A stretch of 64,000 nt of DNA, from positions 4,154,001-4,218,000 of the forward strand of contig NZ_CP036525.1 in assembly GCF_007741535.1 (NCBI RefSeq), given 5' to 3'. Below are positions 26,768-36,573 of the stretch, one piece after another; the first letter of the stretch is position 1; each line of letters opens with the position of its first letter. Origin of the DNA: Rubripirellula lacrimiformis. Its GTDB lineage: Bacteria; Planctomycetota; Planctomycetia; Pirellulales; Pirellulaceae. Made by a program: the position numbers and the translations under genes. Below the pieces are notes generated by a model. That model saw only the letters and a list, made by a program, of their open reading frames with translations. It did not search any database and was not told where the DNA came from.

Positions 26768-27205
26768 ATGAATCCATACGACGCTCCGACCTCATTGCCC
26801 GCTGCAGCGACGTCACGATCGGACACGGGCCTGTGCCCGGTTTGCGGAGCTCCTGTCCGTCGCCTTGCATTGGCATGGCCAGTCTTTCGCTGCCAAACAT
26901 GCTCGAACAGGCTAATCATCAGTGGTTCTCGGCGGTCACGGAACCTGTCGATTCTGACGATACTTTTACTCGTGGCCGGTTCCTACATCCCATCGGAACA
27001 AGGATTTCGCACAGGTACCTATTCCTTTGGCGCCATTCTTATTTATGCGATCATGTCAACATTTTGGCTGCACCTATTCGGCCGGCCGAAGTTGAAAGCT
27101 TGGTTCGGTCAAGCATCGCCGGACGCGATCAACAAAGCACGCGAAGCTTACCTTCGCAAAACCGAAAGCGACGCGCAGGTAGGTAGCCAGACCTCTTCCG
27201 ATTGA
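26768..27205 (+). CDS. Small zinc-ribbon membrane protein, MNPY family, copy 2
   Basis: This 145-residue protein starts MNPYDAP, matching the neighbouring paralogue. The frame also has an upstream ATG at 26702 overlapping the previous stop, which would add 22 residues. I prefer 26768 because the MNPY start lines up with the paralogue, though a coupled start at 26702 cannot be excluded. Cysteine pairs are at C23/C26 and C42/C45, followed by two hydrophobic segments (about 60-74 and 87-103) and a charged cytosolic tail. Function unknown. Confidence 0.7.
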   Translation: MNPYDAPTSLPAAATSRSDTGLCPVCGAPVRRLALAWPVFRCQTCSNRLIISGSRRSRNLSILTILLLVAGSYIPSEQGFRTGTYSFGAILIYAIMSTFWLHLFGRPKLKAWFGQASPDAINKAREAYLRKTESDAQVGSQTSSD

Positions 27206-27338
27206 TTCAGCGTTCCCCCGCTCGCATCAATCCCGTCACCTGACAGTCCCCCAAATACAGGGCCGAATCCCCAAGCGAAACGCAACAAAACCATTCACAG
27301 CAAACCTCATCCAAGGTCCGCCAACGAACGATCCCTCA

Positions 27339-27382
27339 GGCGATAGCCTCGGTTACGTCACCCAACAACCGGGGCTATCGCC
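27339..27382. repeat. Extragenic hairpin repeat, copy 1
   Basis: GGCGATAGCCTCGGTT (27339-27354) pairs with AACCGGGGCTATCGCC (27367-27382), giving a 16-bp stem with one G-T mismatch and a 12-nt loop. It lies between two convergent genes, where it could act as a two-way terminator. The same stem with the same loop length recurs at 43834-43877, so it is a dispersed family and not just a local terminator. Confidence 0.85.
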
Positions 27383-27435
27383 CAAACGGCTCACATTCAG
27401 ATATCGATCGGCCGCTCCAAACTCACTCGGCGGTT

Positions 27436-28131
27436 CTAATTGACGCCAAAGAACAACCAGTCGGTTTGCTCGTGGTCGACCAGAGAATTGAATGTTCGAA
27501 TCGGTTCGACGTGAACGGTGTCAAAGGTGGCGTTGAGCGCTTCCGAAAAACTGCTGCTTTCGGCATAGGACCAAACCGACAGAACGCCGCCTTTGGTTAG
27601 GTGTTGTTTTGCCTTGGCAAGACCAGCCGCGGTATAGAACTCGTGTTCTTCTTCGCCCAGCTGGTCACTCGGTGAATGGTCGACGTCGATCACGATCAAA
27701 TCCAGCGGATCCGCAGGCGGGCCGAGGAGTCGCTGGTAGACGTCCGCGGAGGTCAGAGTCAGGTTTTCGGCTGCGCTTAATTGCGAAGACAGCGGGATCA
27801 ACCCCTGACGTAACCAGTCCAACACTTGTGGTAGAAACTCAACCACTTCGACCGACGCCACCTGTGCGTTTTTCAGCAATTCCCACGCTGTGTAGCCGAG
27901 ACCGAACCCGCCAACAAGCGTTTTCAAATCGCTGCCACCATGGATTTGGATCGACCGACTCGATATCGCGCGCTCCGAATCGGTGTTGTAGCTGCTCATC
28001 AAGAATTCGTGGTTCAGAGTCACTTCCGTGACCACGGTACCCGGTTGCGACAAGAGTTCGCGCCGCCGCAAGCACAGCGGACCTAGAGGAGTATCCTCGT
28101 AGGCCAATATTTCTAGCTTGGATGGTTTCAT
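27436..28131 (-). CDS. Spermidine synthase-like / SAM-dependent methyltransferase-fold protein
   Basis: This 231-residue protein has a Rossmann-type SAM or decarboxy-SAM binding motif (VGGFGLGYTAWELLK) followed by an acidic strand end (VEVVEFLPQVLDWLR), and a D-rich strand (DLIVIDVDHSPSD). This arrangement matches the spermidine synthase-like superfamily, to which planctomycetes contribute many proteins of unproven substrate. The start has GGAAG about eight bases upstream. It is not in an obvious operon. Whether it makes polyamines or methylates something else cannot be told from the sequence. Confidence 0.75.
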   Translation of the reverse strand: MKPSKLEILAYEDTPLGPLCLRRRELLSQPGTVVTEVTLNHEFLMSSYNTDSERAISSRSIQIHGGSDLKTLVGGFGLGYTAWELLKNAQVASVEVVEFLPQVLDWLRQGLIPLSSQLSAAENLTLTSADVYQRLLGPPADPLDLIVIDVDHSPSDQLGEEEHEFYTAAGLAKAKQHLTKGGVLSVWSYAESSSFSEALNATFDTVHVEPIRTFNSLVDHEQTDWLFFGVN

Positions 28132-28329
28132 CGTTTCACTTCCAGGACTGGGGGGGGGCAGCTGCCGTCGAGAGTCACGATGGACTGTGGCATGAAGCAG
28201 ATGGACGGAAACGTTTGGAGAAGCGTCGCGTTCGGTCGCCTAGCATATCAAAACGTTGAATGACCGGACGCAAGGACGAGCCGGTTGACGAACAAAGAAC
28301 TTGAACCAATGTCGCGATCGCGCGTCGCT

Positions 28330-29808
28330 TCACGCAAGGATTTCGTGGATGACGTCGCCTTCGACGTTCGTCAGTCGTCTTTGTATCCCGTTATGTTCGA
28401 AGGTCAGTCGTTCGTGATCGAATCCGAGTAGGTGCAGGATTGTGGCGTTGAAATCATACAGCGGTCGGACATCTTGGATTGCCTTTTGCCCAAGTTCGTC
28501 GGTGACGCCGTGGCTGACGCCCGGTTTGACGCCGGCCCCGGTCATCCAGCATGTGAACCCGTCCGGATTATGGTCACGTCCCTTGGATCCCTTTTGAAAG
28601 AAGGGCATCCGACCAAATTCCGTGCACCATACAACCAGCGTATCGTCCAACAACCCTCGTGCCTTCATGTCTTTGATCATCGCAGCGGTGGGTTGATCCA
28701 ACACAGCCGCGTGCTTGTCGTATTGTTCTTTCAGTTTGTTGTGCCCGTCCCAATTTAGGTCGCCACCGCTGGCATAGGCGCCGTTGAAAAGCTGAACAAA
28801 CCGAACGCCGCTTTCGATCATCCGTCTGGCCAGAATACAGTTGCGTGCATAGGCGGCACGGACCGGATTGGACTCGTCGTCTGCTCCATAGCTTCTCAGC
28901 ACGTGAGCAGGTTCTGAACTGAGGTCGGATAATTCGGGCATGCTCATTTGCATCCGAGCGGCTAGTTCGTAGCTTGCGATACGAGCGGCAAGCTTCGTGT
29001 CACCGGGGTGATTGTCTTGATGCCGCTGATTCATCTGCTGCAACAGTTTTCTGGCCGCAAGATCCGCACCCGGACTGACGTCGGGCGCGCTCAGGTTTCG
29101 CAGCGGTTGCTTCGAACTGAAAGGAGTTCCCTGGAACGCCGCTGGCAAAAAGCCTGCACCCCAATTGTTGGATCCGTTCTGCGGAACGCCTCGTGGATCC
29201 GGGATCGCGACGTACGCAGGCAGGTCCTGGTTCTCGCTGCCCATCCCATAGCTGATCCAGGACCCCAGGCTGGGGAACCCATCGAGCGGCGTGCCGGTCG
29301 ACAAGAAATTCTCCGCTGGCCCGTGCGTGTTGCTCTTGCTTGTCAACGAATGCACAAAGGCAAAGTCGTCCGTCAGCTCCGCTAGATGCGGGATCATGTC
29401 GCTGACCCATTTCCCCGTTTCCCCCCGTTGCCGAAACTCGTATTGCGGGCGAGCTAAGTCTCCCGCAGGGCCCTGGAACGTGACCGCCGGACCGCCTTTG
29501 AGCGGTTGCCCGTCGTGTTTGATCAGTTCCGGTTTGTAATCCCAAGTTTCCAGTTGGCTGACGGCACCGGCGCAAAAAATCACCAGCACATTCTTGGCTT
29601 TGGCGGGAAAGTGAGGCTGACGTGCGGCGAATGGACGAGCCGGATCGATCGTCGGTTGATCGGCCAACAAACGATCCGAAGACAGTAGATCCAGCAGCGC
29701 AATGGACCCCAGCGCTGTTGCGGCATTGGACAAGAACCCACGACGATCCTGCGTCGATTGTCCGAGTGGTTGTTGCTGATGCGAACCGTTCTGGTTGCGA
29801 AGATGCAT
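28330..29808 (-). CDS. DUF1501 secreted protein with Tat signal
   Basis: This 492-residue protein starts at 29808; a longer frame to 30060 would overlap the upstream gene by about 190 bp and adds no plausible signal. The N-terminus holds a twin-arginine motif (DRRGFLS, R22-R23) and a hydrophobic stretch ending near ADQP, so export through Tat is likely. The body matches DUF1501 ([55 protein letters not shown]), a relative of the sulfatase/alkaline phosphatase fold. It sits 61 bp downstream of a PSD1 gene, the usual partner. The substrate is unknown. Confidence 0.93.
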   Translation of the reverse strand: MHLRNQNGSHQQQPLGQSTQDRRGFLSNAATALGSIALLDLLSSDRLLADQPTIDPARPFAARQPHFPAKAKNVLVIFCAGAVSQLETWDYKPELIKHDGQPLKGGPAVTFQGPAGDLARPQYEFRQRGETGKWVSDMIPHLAELTDDFAFVHSLTSKSNTHGPAENFLSTGTPLDGFPSLGSWISYGMGSENQDLPAYVAIPDPRGVPQNGSNNWGAGFLPAAFQGTPFSSKQPLRNLSAPDVSPGADLAARKLLQQMNQRHQDNHPGDTKLAARIASYELAARMQMSMPELSDLSSEPAHVLRSYGADDESNPVRAAYARNCILARRMIESGVRFVQLFNGAYASGGDLNWDGHNKLKEQYDKHAAVLDQPTAAMIKDMKARGLLDDTLVVWCTEFGRMPFFQKGSKGRDHNPDGFTCWMTGAGVKPGVSHGVTDELGQKAIQDVRPLYDFNATILHLLGFDHERLTFEHNGIQRRLTNVEGDVIHEILA

Positions 29809-29869
29809 GGTGGATCCCGACTGCCTGGAATATCTGGCGATGTGGAACAGTTGCCGACGCGTAACGCCG

Positions 29870-32800
29870 CTAGGGTAAAAACAAGAATTCGTTGCTGTTG
29901 AATAACGCACGACAGAACGTTTCCAGCCCATATTGATGGACAATCGGCACCGCATCGGCCAGTTCATCAGCTTCGGGATCGCGATTGAGTGCGATTTGAT
30001 AGGCGGCGCGTAATTGTTGTTCATGGTCGTCGCCTGCCTGCTGTCGAAGCAATCTTGCAAACGCGGCAGCTTGCTCGATCGTGAACCGGCTGTTGAACAG
30101 GTTCAGTGCTTGGATCGGCGTGGTGGACTCGCTGCGTTTAGCCGCGCTTTGACCACCGTCGGGGCAATCGAAGGCTCCGAAGACAGCATCGGTTTCCCGC
30201 CGGACCTTGTGGGCATAGACCATCCGCCGAAGCCCGTCACGCTGGAACGATTCCACGGGGGTAAAACCGGACAGACCGCCGCGTTTATTGAACAGACTGA
30301 ATCCGCGACCGCCCATCGTCAGGTTCAGCTGTCCGTTGACCGCAAGCATGCCATCGCGAATCGCTTCGGCATCAAGTCGACGCGATGGATATCGCCAAAG
30401 CAGTTTTACGTCTGCATCCTTGGCCGCGGCTTCGGGTTGATGCGCGGATTGCTGACGATAGGTCGCCGACAAGACAATCATGCGGTTCATGCGTTTGATG
30501 GACCATCCGGATTCAATGAACTTGATGGCCAAAGAGTCCAGCAATTCGGGATGCGTTGGTTCGGCGCCGTTGCGACCAAAGTCGTTTGGCGTTTCCACCG
30601 GGCCCACACCAAAGTGCCATTGCCAGATTCGATTGGCCATCACCCGCGCCGTCATCGGGTTGTCGGGCTGGATGATCCAGTCAGCCAGCGCGATCCGGCG
30701 ATCTTGTTCCTCGGTGTCCGCGGGCAGCGTCAGGTCGCCCAGTGCGCTGAGGACCGCGGGAGTCACCGGTTCCTTGGGCTGTTCGGGATCACCACGGCTA
30801 AGCCGATGGATGTCGTCTGGTTTTCGGAACGTACCAGCAAAAGCCAACTTCGCACGCTCTGCTTGCGCGATCCTGGCTTCGGTCGACTGTTTCTGTTCCA
30901 GCAGCTTTTGTGCTGTGCGTGAATCATCAGGACTTAGACCTGCCAAACTGTACGTCGGCCGCCGGTCGGCATCGGGTTTCCAATCGTGACGATCGGTCGA
31001 ATCGGCGACGACCATCCATTTGTCCGTCGAATCGTCATTGGCAACTTCGATCTTGTAGCTTGTCGCCAGCCGATCGCTGAACTTTCCTTTTCGATCGCGT
31101 CCCCATAGAACACGCGTAATCTCCTGTTCGTCTGCGAACTGCAACTCGACCCAGCCTTTGCCCGATTCGTTGGACATCCAGCTTCGCGAATTTCCATAGG
31201 TTCCATCGTTCACGAACTGGGGATCGTGTCGATCGGCAACGACCGTGTCGCCCGACGTGGTCACCTTGGTGCCGACACTTGCCAACGCAATGTTGTTCCC
31301 ATCTGCGTTGAACACTTCCAGTTCATCGATACAGGGTTCTAGATTGTTGGTGGACATCACGGTGAATCGCAAACGTTTCGCCGGCACGGGCGTGAAGCGA
31401 TCAATGTTCAAAGACGGTTGAACCGGTGGACGGCGAGGCTGCACGTGGACCAACGGCTGCATTTGATCCAGCGATAGCCCCGATTCCAGCGTGTAGGCGA
31501 TGGGTAACCGGTCCGCCAATTTCCCATCGCGATCCCGACTCCAGACCACCTGTGCGATTCGTACAGGATCAGCCAATTCGAACTGTACCCAACCGGTTCC
31601 GTTGGAATCCGACATCCAACTGCGAGCGTTGCCGTAGCGTCCGTCGTTGACGTGTTCCAGTTTGTGCTTCGCCGACGAACGGCTTCCAGAGGCCGTGACC
31701 TTGGTCCCCAACGATGCCAAGGCGACGTTGATCGGGTTCTCTTCGTCCGTCAGGATCTCGAATTCGTCCAGACAGGGTTCGATCAGACCAAGCGATGGGT
31801 GCAGATTGGAATCGTGGATCGTGAACCGAACAAATTTGGATTCCACCGGCGGGAACGATTCGATGTTCTGCTGTGCGTTTGCAACCATTGAATCCGCCTG
31901 CGGTGTCTGGGCGGGCATCGCTGTTGGGACGAACTGAGTCAGCTTCTGTTCGATCGTCGAAAGCCGTTTTCGTAGCGCCACGACGGAACGCTTTCGGGCT
32001 TCGGTTTCCGGGGACTGGACTTCCCGATCGGAATATTCAACGCCGGCCACAAACGCCTGCATCTCGTAATAGTCTTTCGCGGTGATCGGATCGAACTTGT
32101 GATCGTGACATCTGGCGCATCCGACACTAAGCCCCAGGAAGGTCTGTCCGATGTTGTTGACGATTTCGTCCAACGCGTCCTGTCTGGCTAAGCGAATCGA
32201 CGGTGCATCCTTGCCAATCTGGCCGGGCAACAGCACCGATGCGGTGACCAGGAATCCGGTGGCGGCGTCATGACCGGACGCATCCCCTGCGATCTGCTGT
32301 TTGATGAATTGGTCGTACGGCGTGTCGCGATTGAGTGCATCAATGACATAGTCGCGATAAGGCCATGCATTGGGGCGTTCGGTGTTGACTTCAAAACCGT
32401 GGGTGTCGGCATACCGCACGACGTCCAACCAGTGCTGCGCCCAACGTTCGCCGTATCGGGGTGATTGCAGCAACCGGTCAACAACGGCTGCGTAGGCTGC
32501 GTCACCATCCTTTGCGTGTTTAAGAAACTGCGCGACTTCGTTGATCGTCGGCGGCAGACCGGTCAGATCCAATGTCACACGTCGCAGCCACGTGATCGGA
32601 TCGGCAGGCGGCGAAGGCTTCAGACCGTTCTGTTCCAATTTCGCAAGCACGAATCGATCCAGATCGGACAATGGCCAATCCTGCTGTTGGACCTCGGGAA
32701 GCGGCGGTGCCGTCACCGGTTTCAGAGACCAGTGATCCATGCGGTCTTCCAATTTCGCCGAATCCACACCATCGGGCCACTCCGCGCCTTGTTCGACCCA

Positions 32801-33139
32801 ACGGACCAGCAGATCAATTTGGGAATCGGACAGCGGGTCACCATCGGGAGGCATTCGCGAATCCGCGTCAGAACTGCGGACCATTTCGATCAGCGGACTT
32901 TCGCCCGAATCGCCTCGAATGATGCTCTCTCCCCATCCGTCGCCACCCTTGAAAGCTTCGGATTTGATATCCAACCGGAGGCCACTTTTCTGGGTTTCCT
33001 GGCCATGGCACGAATAACAATGGGTTTGCAAAATCGGTTGCACGTCGCGAACGAAGTCCACTTGGTTTGCAAAGGCCGACGACATCGGCATCGCTGCGTT
33101 GGCGATCAACAGTGCGCAGGTGACAGAAATTCGGTACAT
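29870..33139 (-). CDS. PSD1-type cytochrome c / DUF1549 / DUF1553 protein with discoidin-like inserts
   Basis: The start is taken at 33139 because the protein then begins with a clean signal peptide ([17 protein letters not shown], cleaved near SAFA). Of 1,089 residues, the N-terminus has a heme c site C41-Y-S-C44-H45 (planctomycete cytochrome c), followed by DUF1549 with a second C-A-R-C-H motif. Two tandem discoidin-like modules follow, with matching strings [14 protein letters not shown] and [14 protein letters not shown], before DUF1553. The upstream end of a two-gene operon with DUF1501, it is predicted periplasmic or paryphoplasmic and redox-active. The discoidin-like modules suggest carbohydrate binding. 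Confidence 0.93.
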   Translation of the reverse strand: MYRISVTCALLIANAAMPMSSAFANQVDFVRDVQPILQTHCYSCHGQETQKSGLRLDIKSEAFKGGDGWGESIIRGDSGESPLIEMVRSSDADSRMPPDGDPLSDSQIDLLVRWVEQGAEWPDGVDSAKLEDRMDHWSLKPVTAPPLPEVQQQDWPLSDLDRFVLAKLEQNGLKPSPPADPITWLRRVTLDLTGLPPTINEVAQFLKHAKDGDAAYAAVVDRLLQSPRYGERWAQHWLDVVRYADTHGFEVNTERPNAWPYRDYVIDALNRDTPYDQFIKQQIAGDASGHDAATGFLVTASVLLPGQIGKDAPSIRLARQDALDEIVNNIGQTFLGLSVGCARCHDHKFDPITAKDYYEMQAFVAGVEYSDREVQSPETEARKRSVVALRKRLSTIEQKLTQFVPTAMPAQTPQADSMVANAQQNIESFPPVESKFVRFTIHDSNLHPSLGLIEPCLDEFEILTDEENPINVALASLGTKVTASGSRSSAKHKLEHVNDGRYGNARSWMSDSNGTGWVQFELADPVRIAQVVWSRDRDGKLADRLPIAYTLESGLSLDQMQPLVHVQPRRPPVQPSLNIDRFTPVPAKRLRFTVMSTNNLEPCIDELEVFNADGNNIALASVGTKVTTSGDTVVADRHDPQFVNDGTYGNSRSWMSNESGKGWVELQFADEQEITRVLWGRDRKGKFSDRLATSYKIEVANDDSTDKWMVVADSTDRHDWKPDADRRPTYSLAGLSPDDSRTAQKLLEQKQSTEARIAQAERAKLAFAGTFRKPDDIHRLSRGDPEQPKEPVTPAVLSALGDLTLPADTEEQDRRIALADWIIQPDNPMTARVMANRIWQWHFGVGPVETPNDFGRNGAEPTHPELLDSLAIKFIESGWSIKRMNRMIVLSATYRQQSAHQPEAAAKDADVKLLWRYPSRRLDAEAIRDGMLAVNGQLNLTMGGRGFSLFNKRGGLSGFTPVESFQRDGLRRMVYAHKVRRETDAVFGAFDCPDGGQSAAKRSESTTPIQALNLFNSRFTIEQAAAFARLLRQQAGDDHEQQLRAAYQIALNRDPEADELADAVPIVHQYGLETFCRALFNSNEFLFLP

Positions 33140-33456
33140 GGAACCTTCGTTCGAAAATCGCAACAGGGGCTTGTCTGTGCATTCTAGTTGGCTGTCGGCA
33201 CGCATCTACTTTGACGGTCCACGGCGTCCGATGCAAGCAAGCTTGGCTTCGTGCTGCAGCCACCTCAAGATCCCCTCTTGGGGGTCAATGCACTTCGCTG
33301 GGACGGGTTCTGCCGACCATCCACAGGCCTGCGGTTCCTGCATCGGCGTGTGGACTTGATGATTGGGGCGGTCGCGAATGAAGTTGGACGACCGCGGGCA
33401 TAATTTTCGGCGGCAAAGCAACACGGTTCACATCTGTTGGTTCCGATACGGCTAGA
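33140..33456. promoter_or_regulatory. Divergent intergenic region
   Basis: This region of about 317 bp separates the PSD1 operon from the esterase pair and must hold both promoters. An inverted repeat GCGGTCG (33368-33374) / CGACCGC (33389-33395) lies about 60-90 bp before the first esterase start and could be an operator. No convincing -35/-10 pair was assigned. Confidence 0.35.
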
Positions 33457-35622
33457 ATGGTCGGTCCTGCCGCAGTGGCTCGATGCCGTTGCTTTCCCAC
33501 CTTTCCAGCGAAAGACTTTGCTGTGCAACACCCGACGACTCCAATCGCGACGCGGACGTATGGATTGGCTTCCAAATTGGCTCTGCTGTTCGCAGTTCTA
33601 ACCACGACAGTGAGCGTATCGGGTCAGACCAACAACGCGCCGAAGACGGACGTCGGCGACCGGATGTTGACGCAGTACTTTCAATTGGAAACCGCATCGC
33701 TGTCGACGGATGTCGTAACGCCTGGGATGACTCTTCCTGAATTAGAAGAACAACAGAGCACCGATCGCAAGCGGTTGGCCGAAATGCTGGGGTTGGACCC
33801 GATGCCTGAACGGACTCCGTTGAAACCGGTCATCGTCAGCACCGAACAACGTGATGGATTTCGAGTTCAACGACTGCACTTTCAACCCTCACCAGGTCTG
33901 TACGTCGCGGCCAACTACTATCTTCCGCCGAAATGTGACGAACCGCTGCCGACGATTTTGTACGTCTGTGGTCATGCCAATACGGTGAAAGACGGAGTTC
34001 GGCCGGGCAACAAAGCGGCCTATCATCATCACGGCGTTTGGTTTGCCAGGAACGGCTACACCTGTCTGGTCATCGACACGATTCAACTGGGCGAGTTTCC
34101 CGGCCAGCATCACGGCACGTATCGGCTGGGCAAATGGTGGTGGAACAATCGCGGGTACACTCCGGCGGGGGTCGAGGCGTGGACCGGGATGCGAGCACTC
34201 GACTATCTAGAGACCCGCCCGGAAGTTGATGCTGATCGGTTCGGTGTGACCGGGCGATCCGGTGGCGGCGTCTATTCGTGGTGGATCGCCGCGCTGGACA
34301 AGCGAATCAAAGTTGCCGTTCCCGTCGCCGGCATCACGACGCTGCACAATCACGTCGTCGATGGATGCGTCGAAGGCCACTGTGATTGCATGTACATGAT
34401 CAATACCTATCGCTGGGACTACGGACGTGTCGCGGCGTTGGTCGCCCCGCGTCCCCTGCTGATTTCCAATACCGACAAAGACAGTATTTTCCCGTTGGAC
34501 GGTGTGGTCCAGATTCATCGCCAAGTCCGTGACGTTTACGAACTGTATGGCGAGCCCAACCATTTGGGTTTGCAGATCACCGAAGGGCCGCACAAGGACA
34601 CGCAAGAACTTCGCGTCCATGCATTTCGTTGGTTCACTCGCTTCTTGAGAGACGATCATGAACTGATCCGAATGCCGGCGGACAAGTGCATCGAGTTGAC
34701 GGATCTGGCCGTCTTTGACACTCCACCGGCAGACGAGCGAGTGACCACAGCGGATCAGTGGTTCGTGCCCGAGGTCCAGGATCCGGATCCGAATTGGCAG
34801 GAATCGCTGTTGCAGAAAACGTTTGCCGGTTGGCCAAGCGGAGATCAAATCCCGGCGCTGGATACCAAGCGAATCGCGACCTCGGTGAAGGACGGAATCC
34901 GCTGCGATGTTTACCAATTCGATAGCCAGCAACCGTTTCGATTGCCGCTGTTTGTGTTGTCCGCTGAACCGGAACCCAAGGAAGCAGATCCGCAGGAAAC
35001 CAAACCCGCAAAAGATAGTTCTGCAGAGCCCCCTTCTGCAGATGCCAACAACGCAACACCAAACCACTGGACGGTCGAAGTGCTGGGCCAGGAAGCTTGG
35101 GAAGAAGTTGCTGGTGGGCTAGCATCGATTTTGCCCAAGCAGTTCCCCGATGCCGTTGGATCGGACGACCGTTTCCAGACGCTTTCCAAACGATTGAAGC
35201 AGGATCCCACGGGGACGTTGGTGCTGTTCCCACCACGCGGAATCGGACCCACGCAGTGGTCCGGCAACGACACCAAGCGTGGCCACATCCGACGACGGTT
35301 CATGCTGTTGGGACAGACGTTAGATGGGATGCGTATCTGGGATCTGCGTCGCGCCATCGCGGCGGTGCGATCGATCCCGGAATTTGACGATGCACCGCTG
35401 ACACTGCGTGGGTCTGATCACGCTGCGGCTTGGATTCTGTACGCCAGTCTGTTCGACCAACCGGTTACGGAACTGGAATTGATCCATCCGCCATCCAACC
35501 ACCAGGACGGGATTACTTTGCTGAACGTCAGCCGCGTGGTGGACATGTTCAGCATTATGAAACAAGCCGAATCGCGTTCCAAGTTGAATGTCTGGTCCGA
35601 CGTTGCCAGCGAAGAAGACTGA
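33457..35622 (+). CDS. Secreted alpha/beta hydrolase, acetyl xylan esterase-like
   Basis: This 721-residue protein has an alpha/beta-hydrolase core with a nucleophile elbow G266-R-S268-G-G, a candidate Asp in ISNTDKDSIFP and a candidate His in GPHKD, as in the AXE1/acetyl xylan esterase family. A hydrophobic segment (about residues 39-55) looks like a signal peptide; the ATG at 33457 gives it a long N-region, so a GTG at 33523 (VQHPTT) is an alternative start. The C-terminal 250 residues form a second hydrolase-like half without an obvious serine elbow. A second hydrolase gene follows after 22 bp. Deacylation of polysaccharide is a reasonable inference. Confidence 0.8.
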   Translation: MVGPAAVARCRCFPTFPAKDFAVQHPTTPIATRTYGLASKLALLFAVLTTTVSVSGQTNNAPKTDVGDRMLTQYFQLETASLSTDVVTPGMTLPELEEQQSTDRKRLAEMLGLDPMPERTPLKPVIVSTEQRDGFRVQRLHFQPSPGLYVAANYYLPPKCDEPLPTILYVCGHANTVKDGVRPGNKAAYHHHGVWFARNGYTCLVIDTIQLGEFPGQHHGTYRLGKWWWNNRGYTPAGVEAWTGMRALDYLETRPEVDADRFGVTGRSGGGVYSWWIAALDKRIKVAVPVAGITTLHNHVVDGCVEGHCDCMYMINTYRWDYGRVAALVAPRPLLISNTDKDSIFPLDGVVQIHRQVRDVYELYGEPNHLGLQITEGPHKDTQELRVHAFRWFTRFLRDDHELIRMPADKCIELTDLAVFDTPPADERVTTADQWFVPEVQDPDPNWQESLLQKTFAGWPSGDQIPALDTKRIATSVKDGIRCDVYQFDSQQPFRLPLFVLSAEPEPKEADPQETKPAKDSSAEPPSADANNATPNHWTVEVLGQEAWEEVAGGLASILPKQFPDAVGSDDRFQTLSKRLKQDPTGTLVLFPPRGIGPTQWSGNDTKRGHIRRRFMLLGQTLDGMRIWDLRRAIAAVRSIPEFDDAPLTLRGSDHAAAWILYASLFDQPVTELELIHPPSNHQDGITLLNVSRVVDMFSIMKQAESRSKLNVWSDVASEED

Positions 35623-35644
35623 TTGATCACCAATAGGAAATTCC

Positions 35645-36559
35645 ATGTTGATGCCAAAGTCCATCCATCGTCGGTTGCTCATTTCCACGCTGTTCGCCTT
35701 GACGTGGATGGACGGCCCCTCGGCGCCACCGGCATCCGCCCAGGATGCATCGCAAAACCGTGTGACCACTTCGCAAGGCCTCCAGTACGCGAACGTGGAT
35801 GGCACGGTTTTGAAACTGGACCTGTATGTCCCCGATTTGGAACCGGCGCCGCCATTGGTCGTTTGGATCCACGGCGGTGGTTGGCGAGCAGGTTCACGAA
35901 ACAAACCAGCCCTCCGCGTGTTGACCGAACACGGCTATGCGGTGGCAAGCATCAGCTACCGATTCACGGACCAAGCGATCTTCCCCGCGCAGATTCACGA
36001 CTGCAAAGCCGCCATCCGTTGGCTGCGTGCAAACGCGGATCGTTACGGCTATAGCGGAAAGTGGATCGCGGTAGCCGGCAGTTCTGCGGGAGGACATCTG
36101 GCGCTTCTGGCCGGCGTGTCCGGTGGCGTTGCGGAATTGGAGGGCGACCTGGGTGACCACTTGGAACAATCGTCGACCGTGCAGGCGATCGTCGACTACT
36201 TTGGTCCGTCGGACTTTGTGCTGCGAGGGAAGACACAGCCTGAACGTGCCTATACCGAAGAATCGGGATCCTTTGCACTGCTGGGCGGGACTCCCAATGG
36301 CAAGCTGAAACCCGAAATGGAATCCAAAGCGAGCCCCGCGGCGTATGTCAGTCCAGATGACCCGCCGCTGTTGGTTTTCCACGGCACGAAAGACAAGACC
36401 GTGTTGTTGGATCAAAGCCAACGGATCGTTTCGCTGTATCAGCAGGCCGGGCTGAAGGCCAAACTGGTGACGATCCAAGACGCAGGCCACGGAGGAAGAA
36501 AGTTTTTCGCTCCGCAGCAAATCGATCGCGTCGTCCAGTTTTTGGATCAACAGCGCTAG
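35645..36559 (+). CDS. Secreted alpha/beta hydrolase (BD-FAE/HSL-like esterase)
   Basis: This 304-residue enzyme has a signal peptide ([21 protein letters not shown]) cleaved near SAQ. The oxyanion motif HGGGW (76-80), nucleophile elbow G145-S-S147-A-G, a probable Asp in FHGTKDKTV and a probable His in DAGHGG make a full triad. This is the BD-FAE/hormone-sensitive-lipase group common in polysaccharide loci. The start has AGGAAA upstream and lies 22 bp after the previous hydrolase stop, so they form an operon. It is convergent with the sulfatase gene, with a 14-bp gap. Confidence 0.9.
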   Translation: MLMPKSIHRRLLISTLFALTWMDGPSAPPASAQDASQNRVTTSQGLQYANVDGTVLKLDLYVPDLEPAPPLVVWIHGGGWRAGSRNKPALRVLTEHGYAVASISYRFTDQAIFPAQIHDCKAAIRWLRANADRYGYSGKWIAVAGSSAGGHLALLAGVSGGVAELEGDLGDHLEQSSTVQAIVDYFGPSDFVLRGKTQPERAYTEESGSFALLGGTPNGKLKPEMESKASPAAYVSPDDPPLLVFHGTKDKTVLLDQSQRIVSLYQQAGLKAKLVTIQDAGHGGRKFFAPQQIDRVVQFLDQQR

Positions 36560-36573
36560 GCGGCGGTCGCTAC

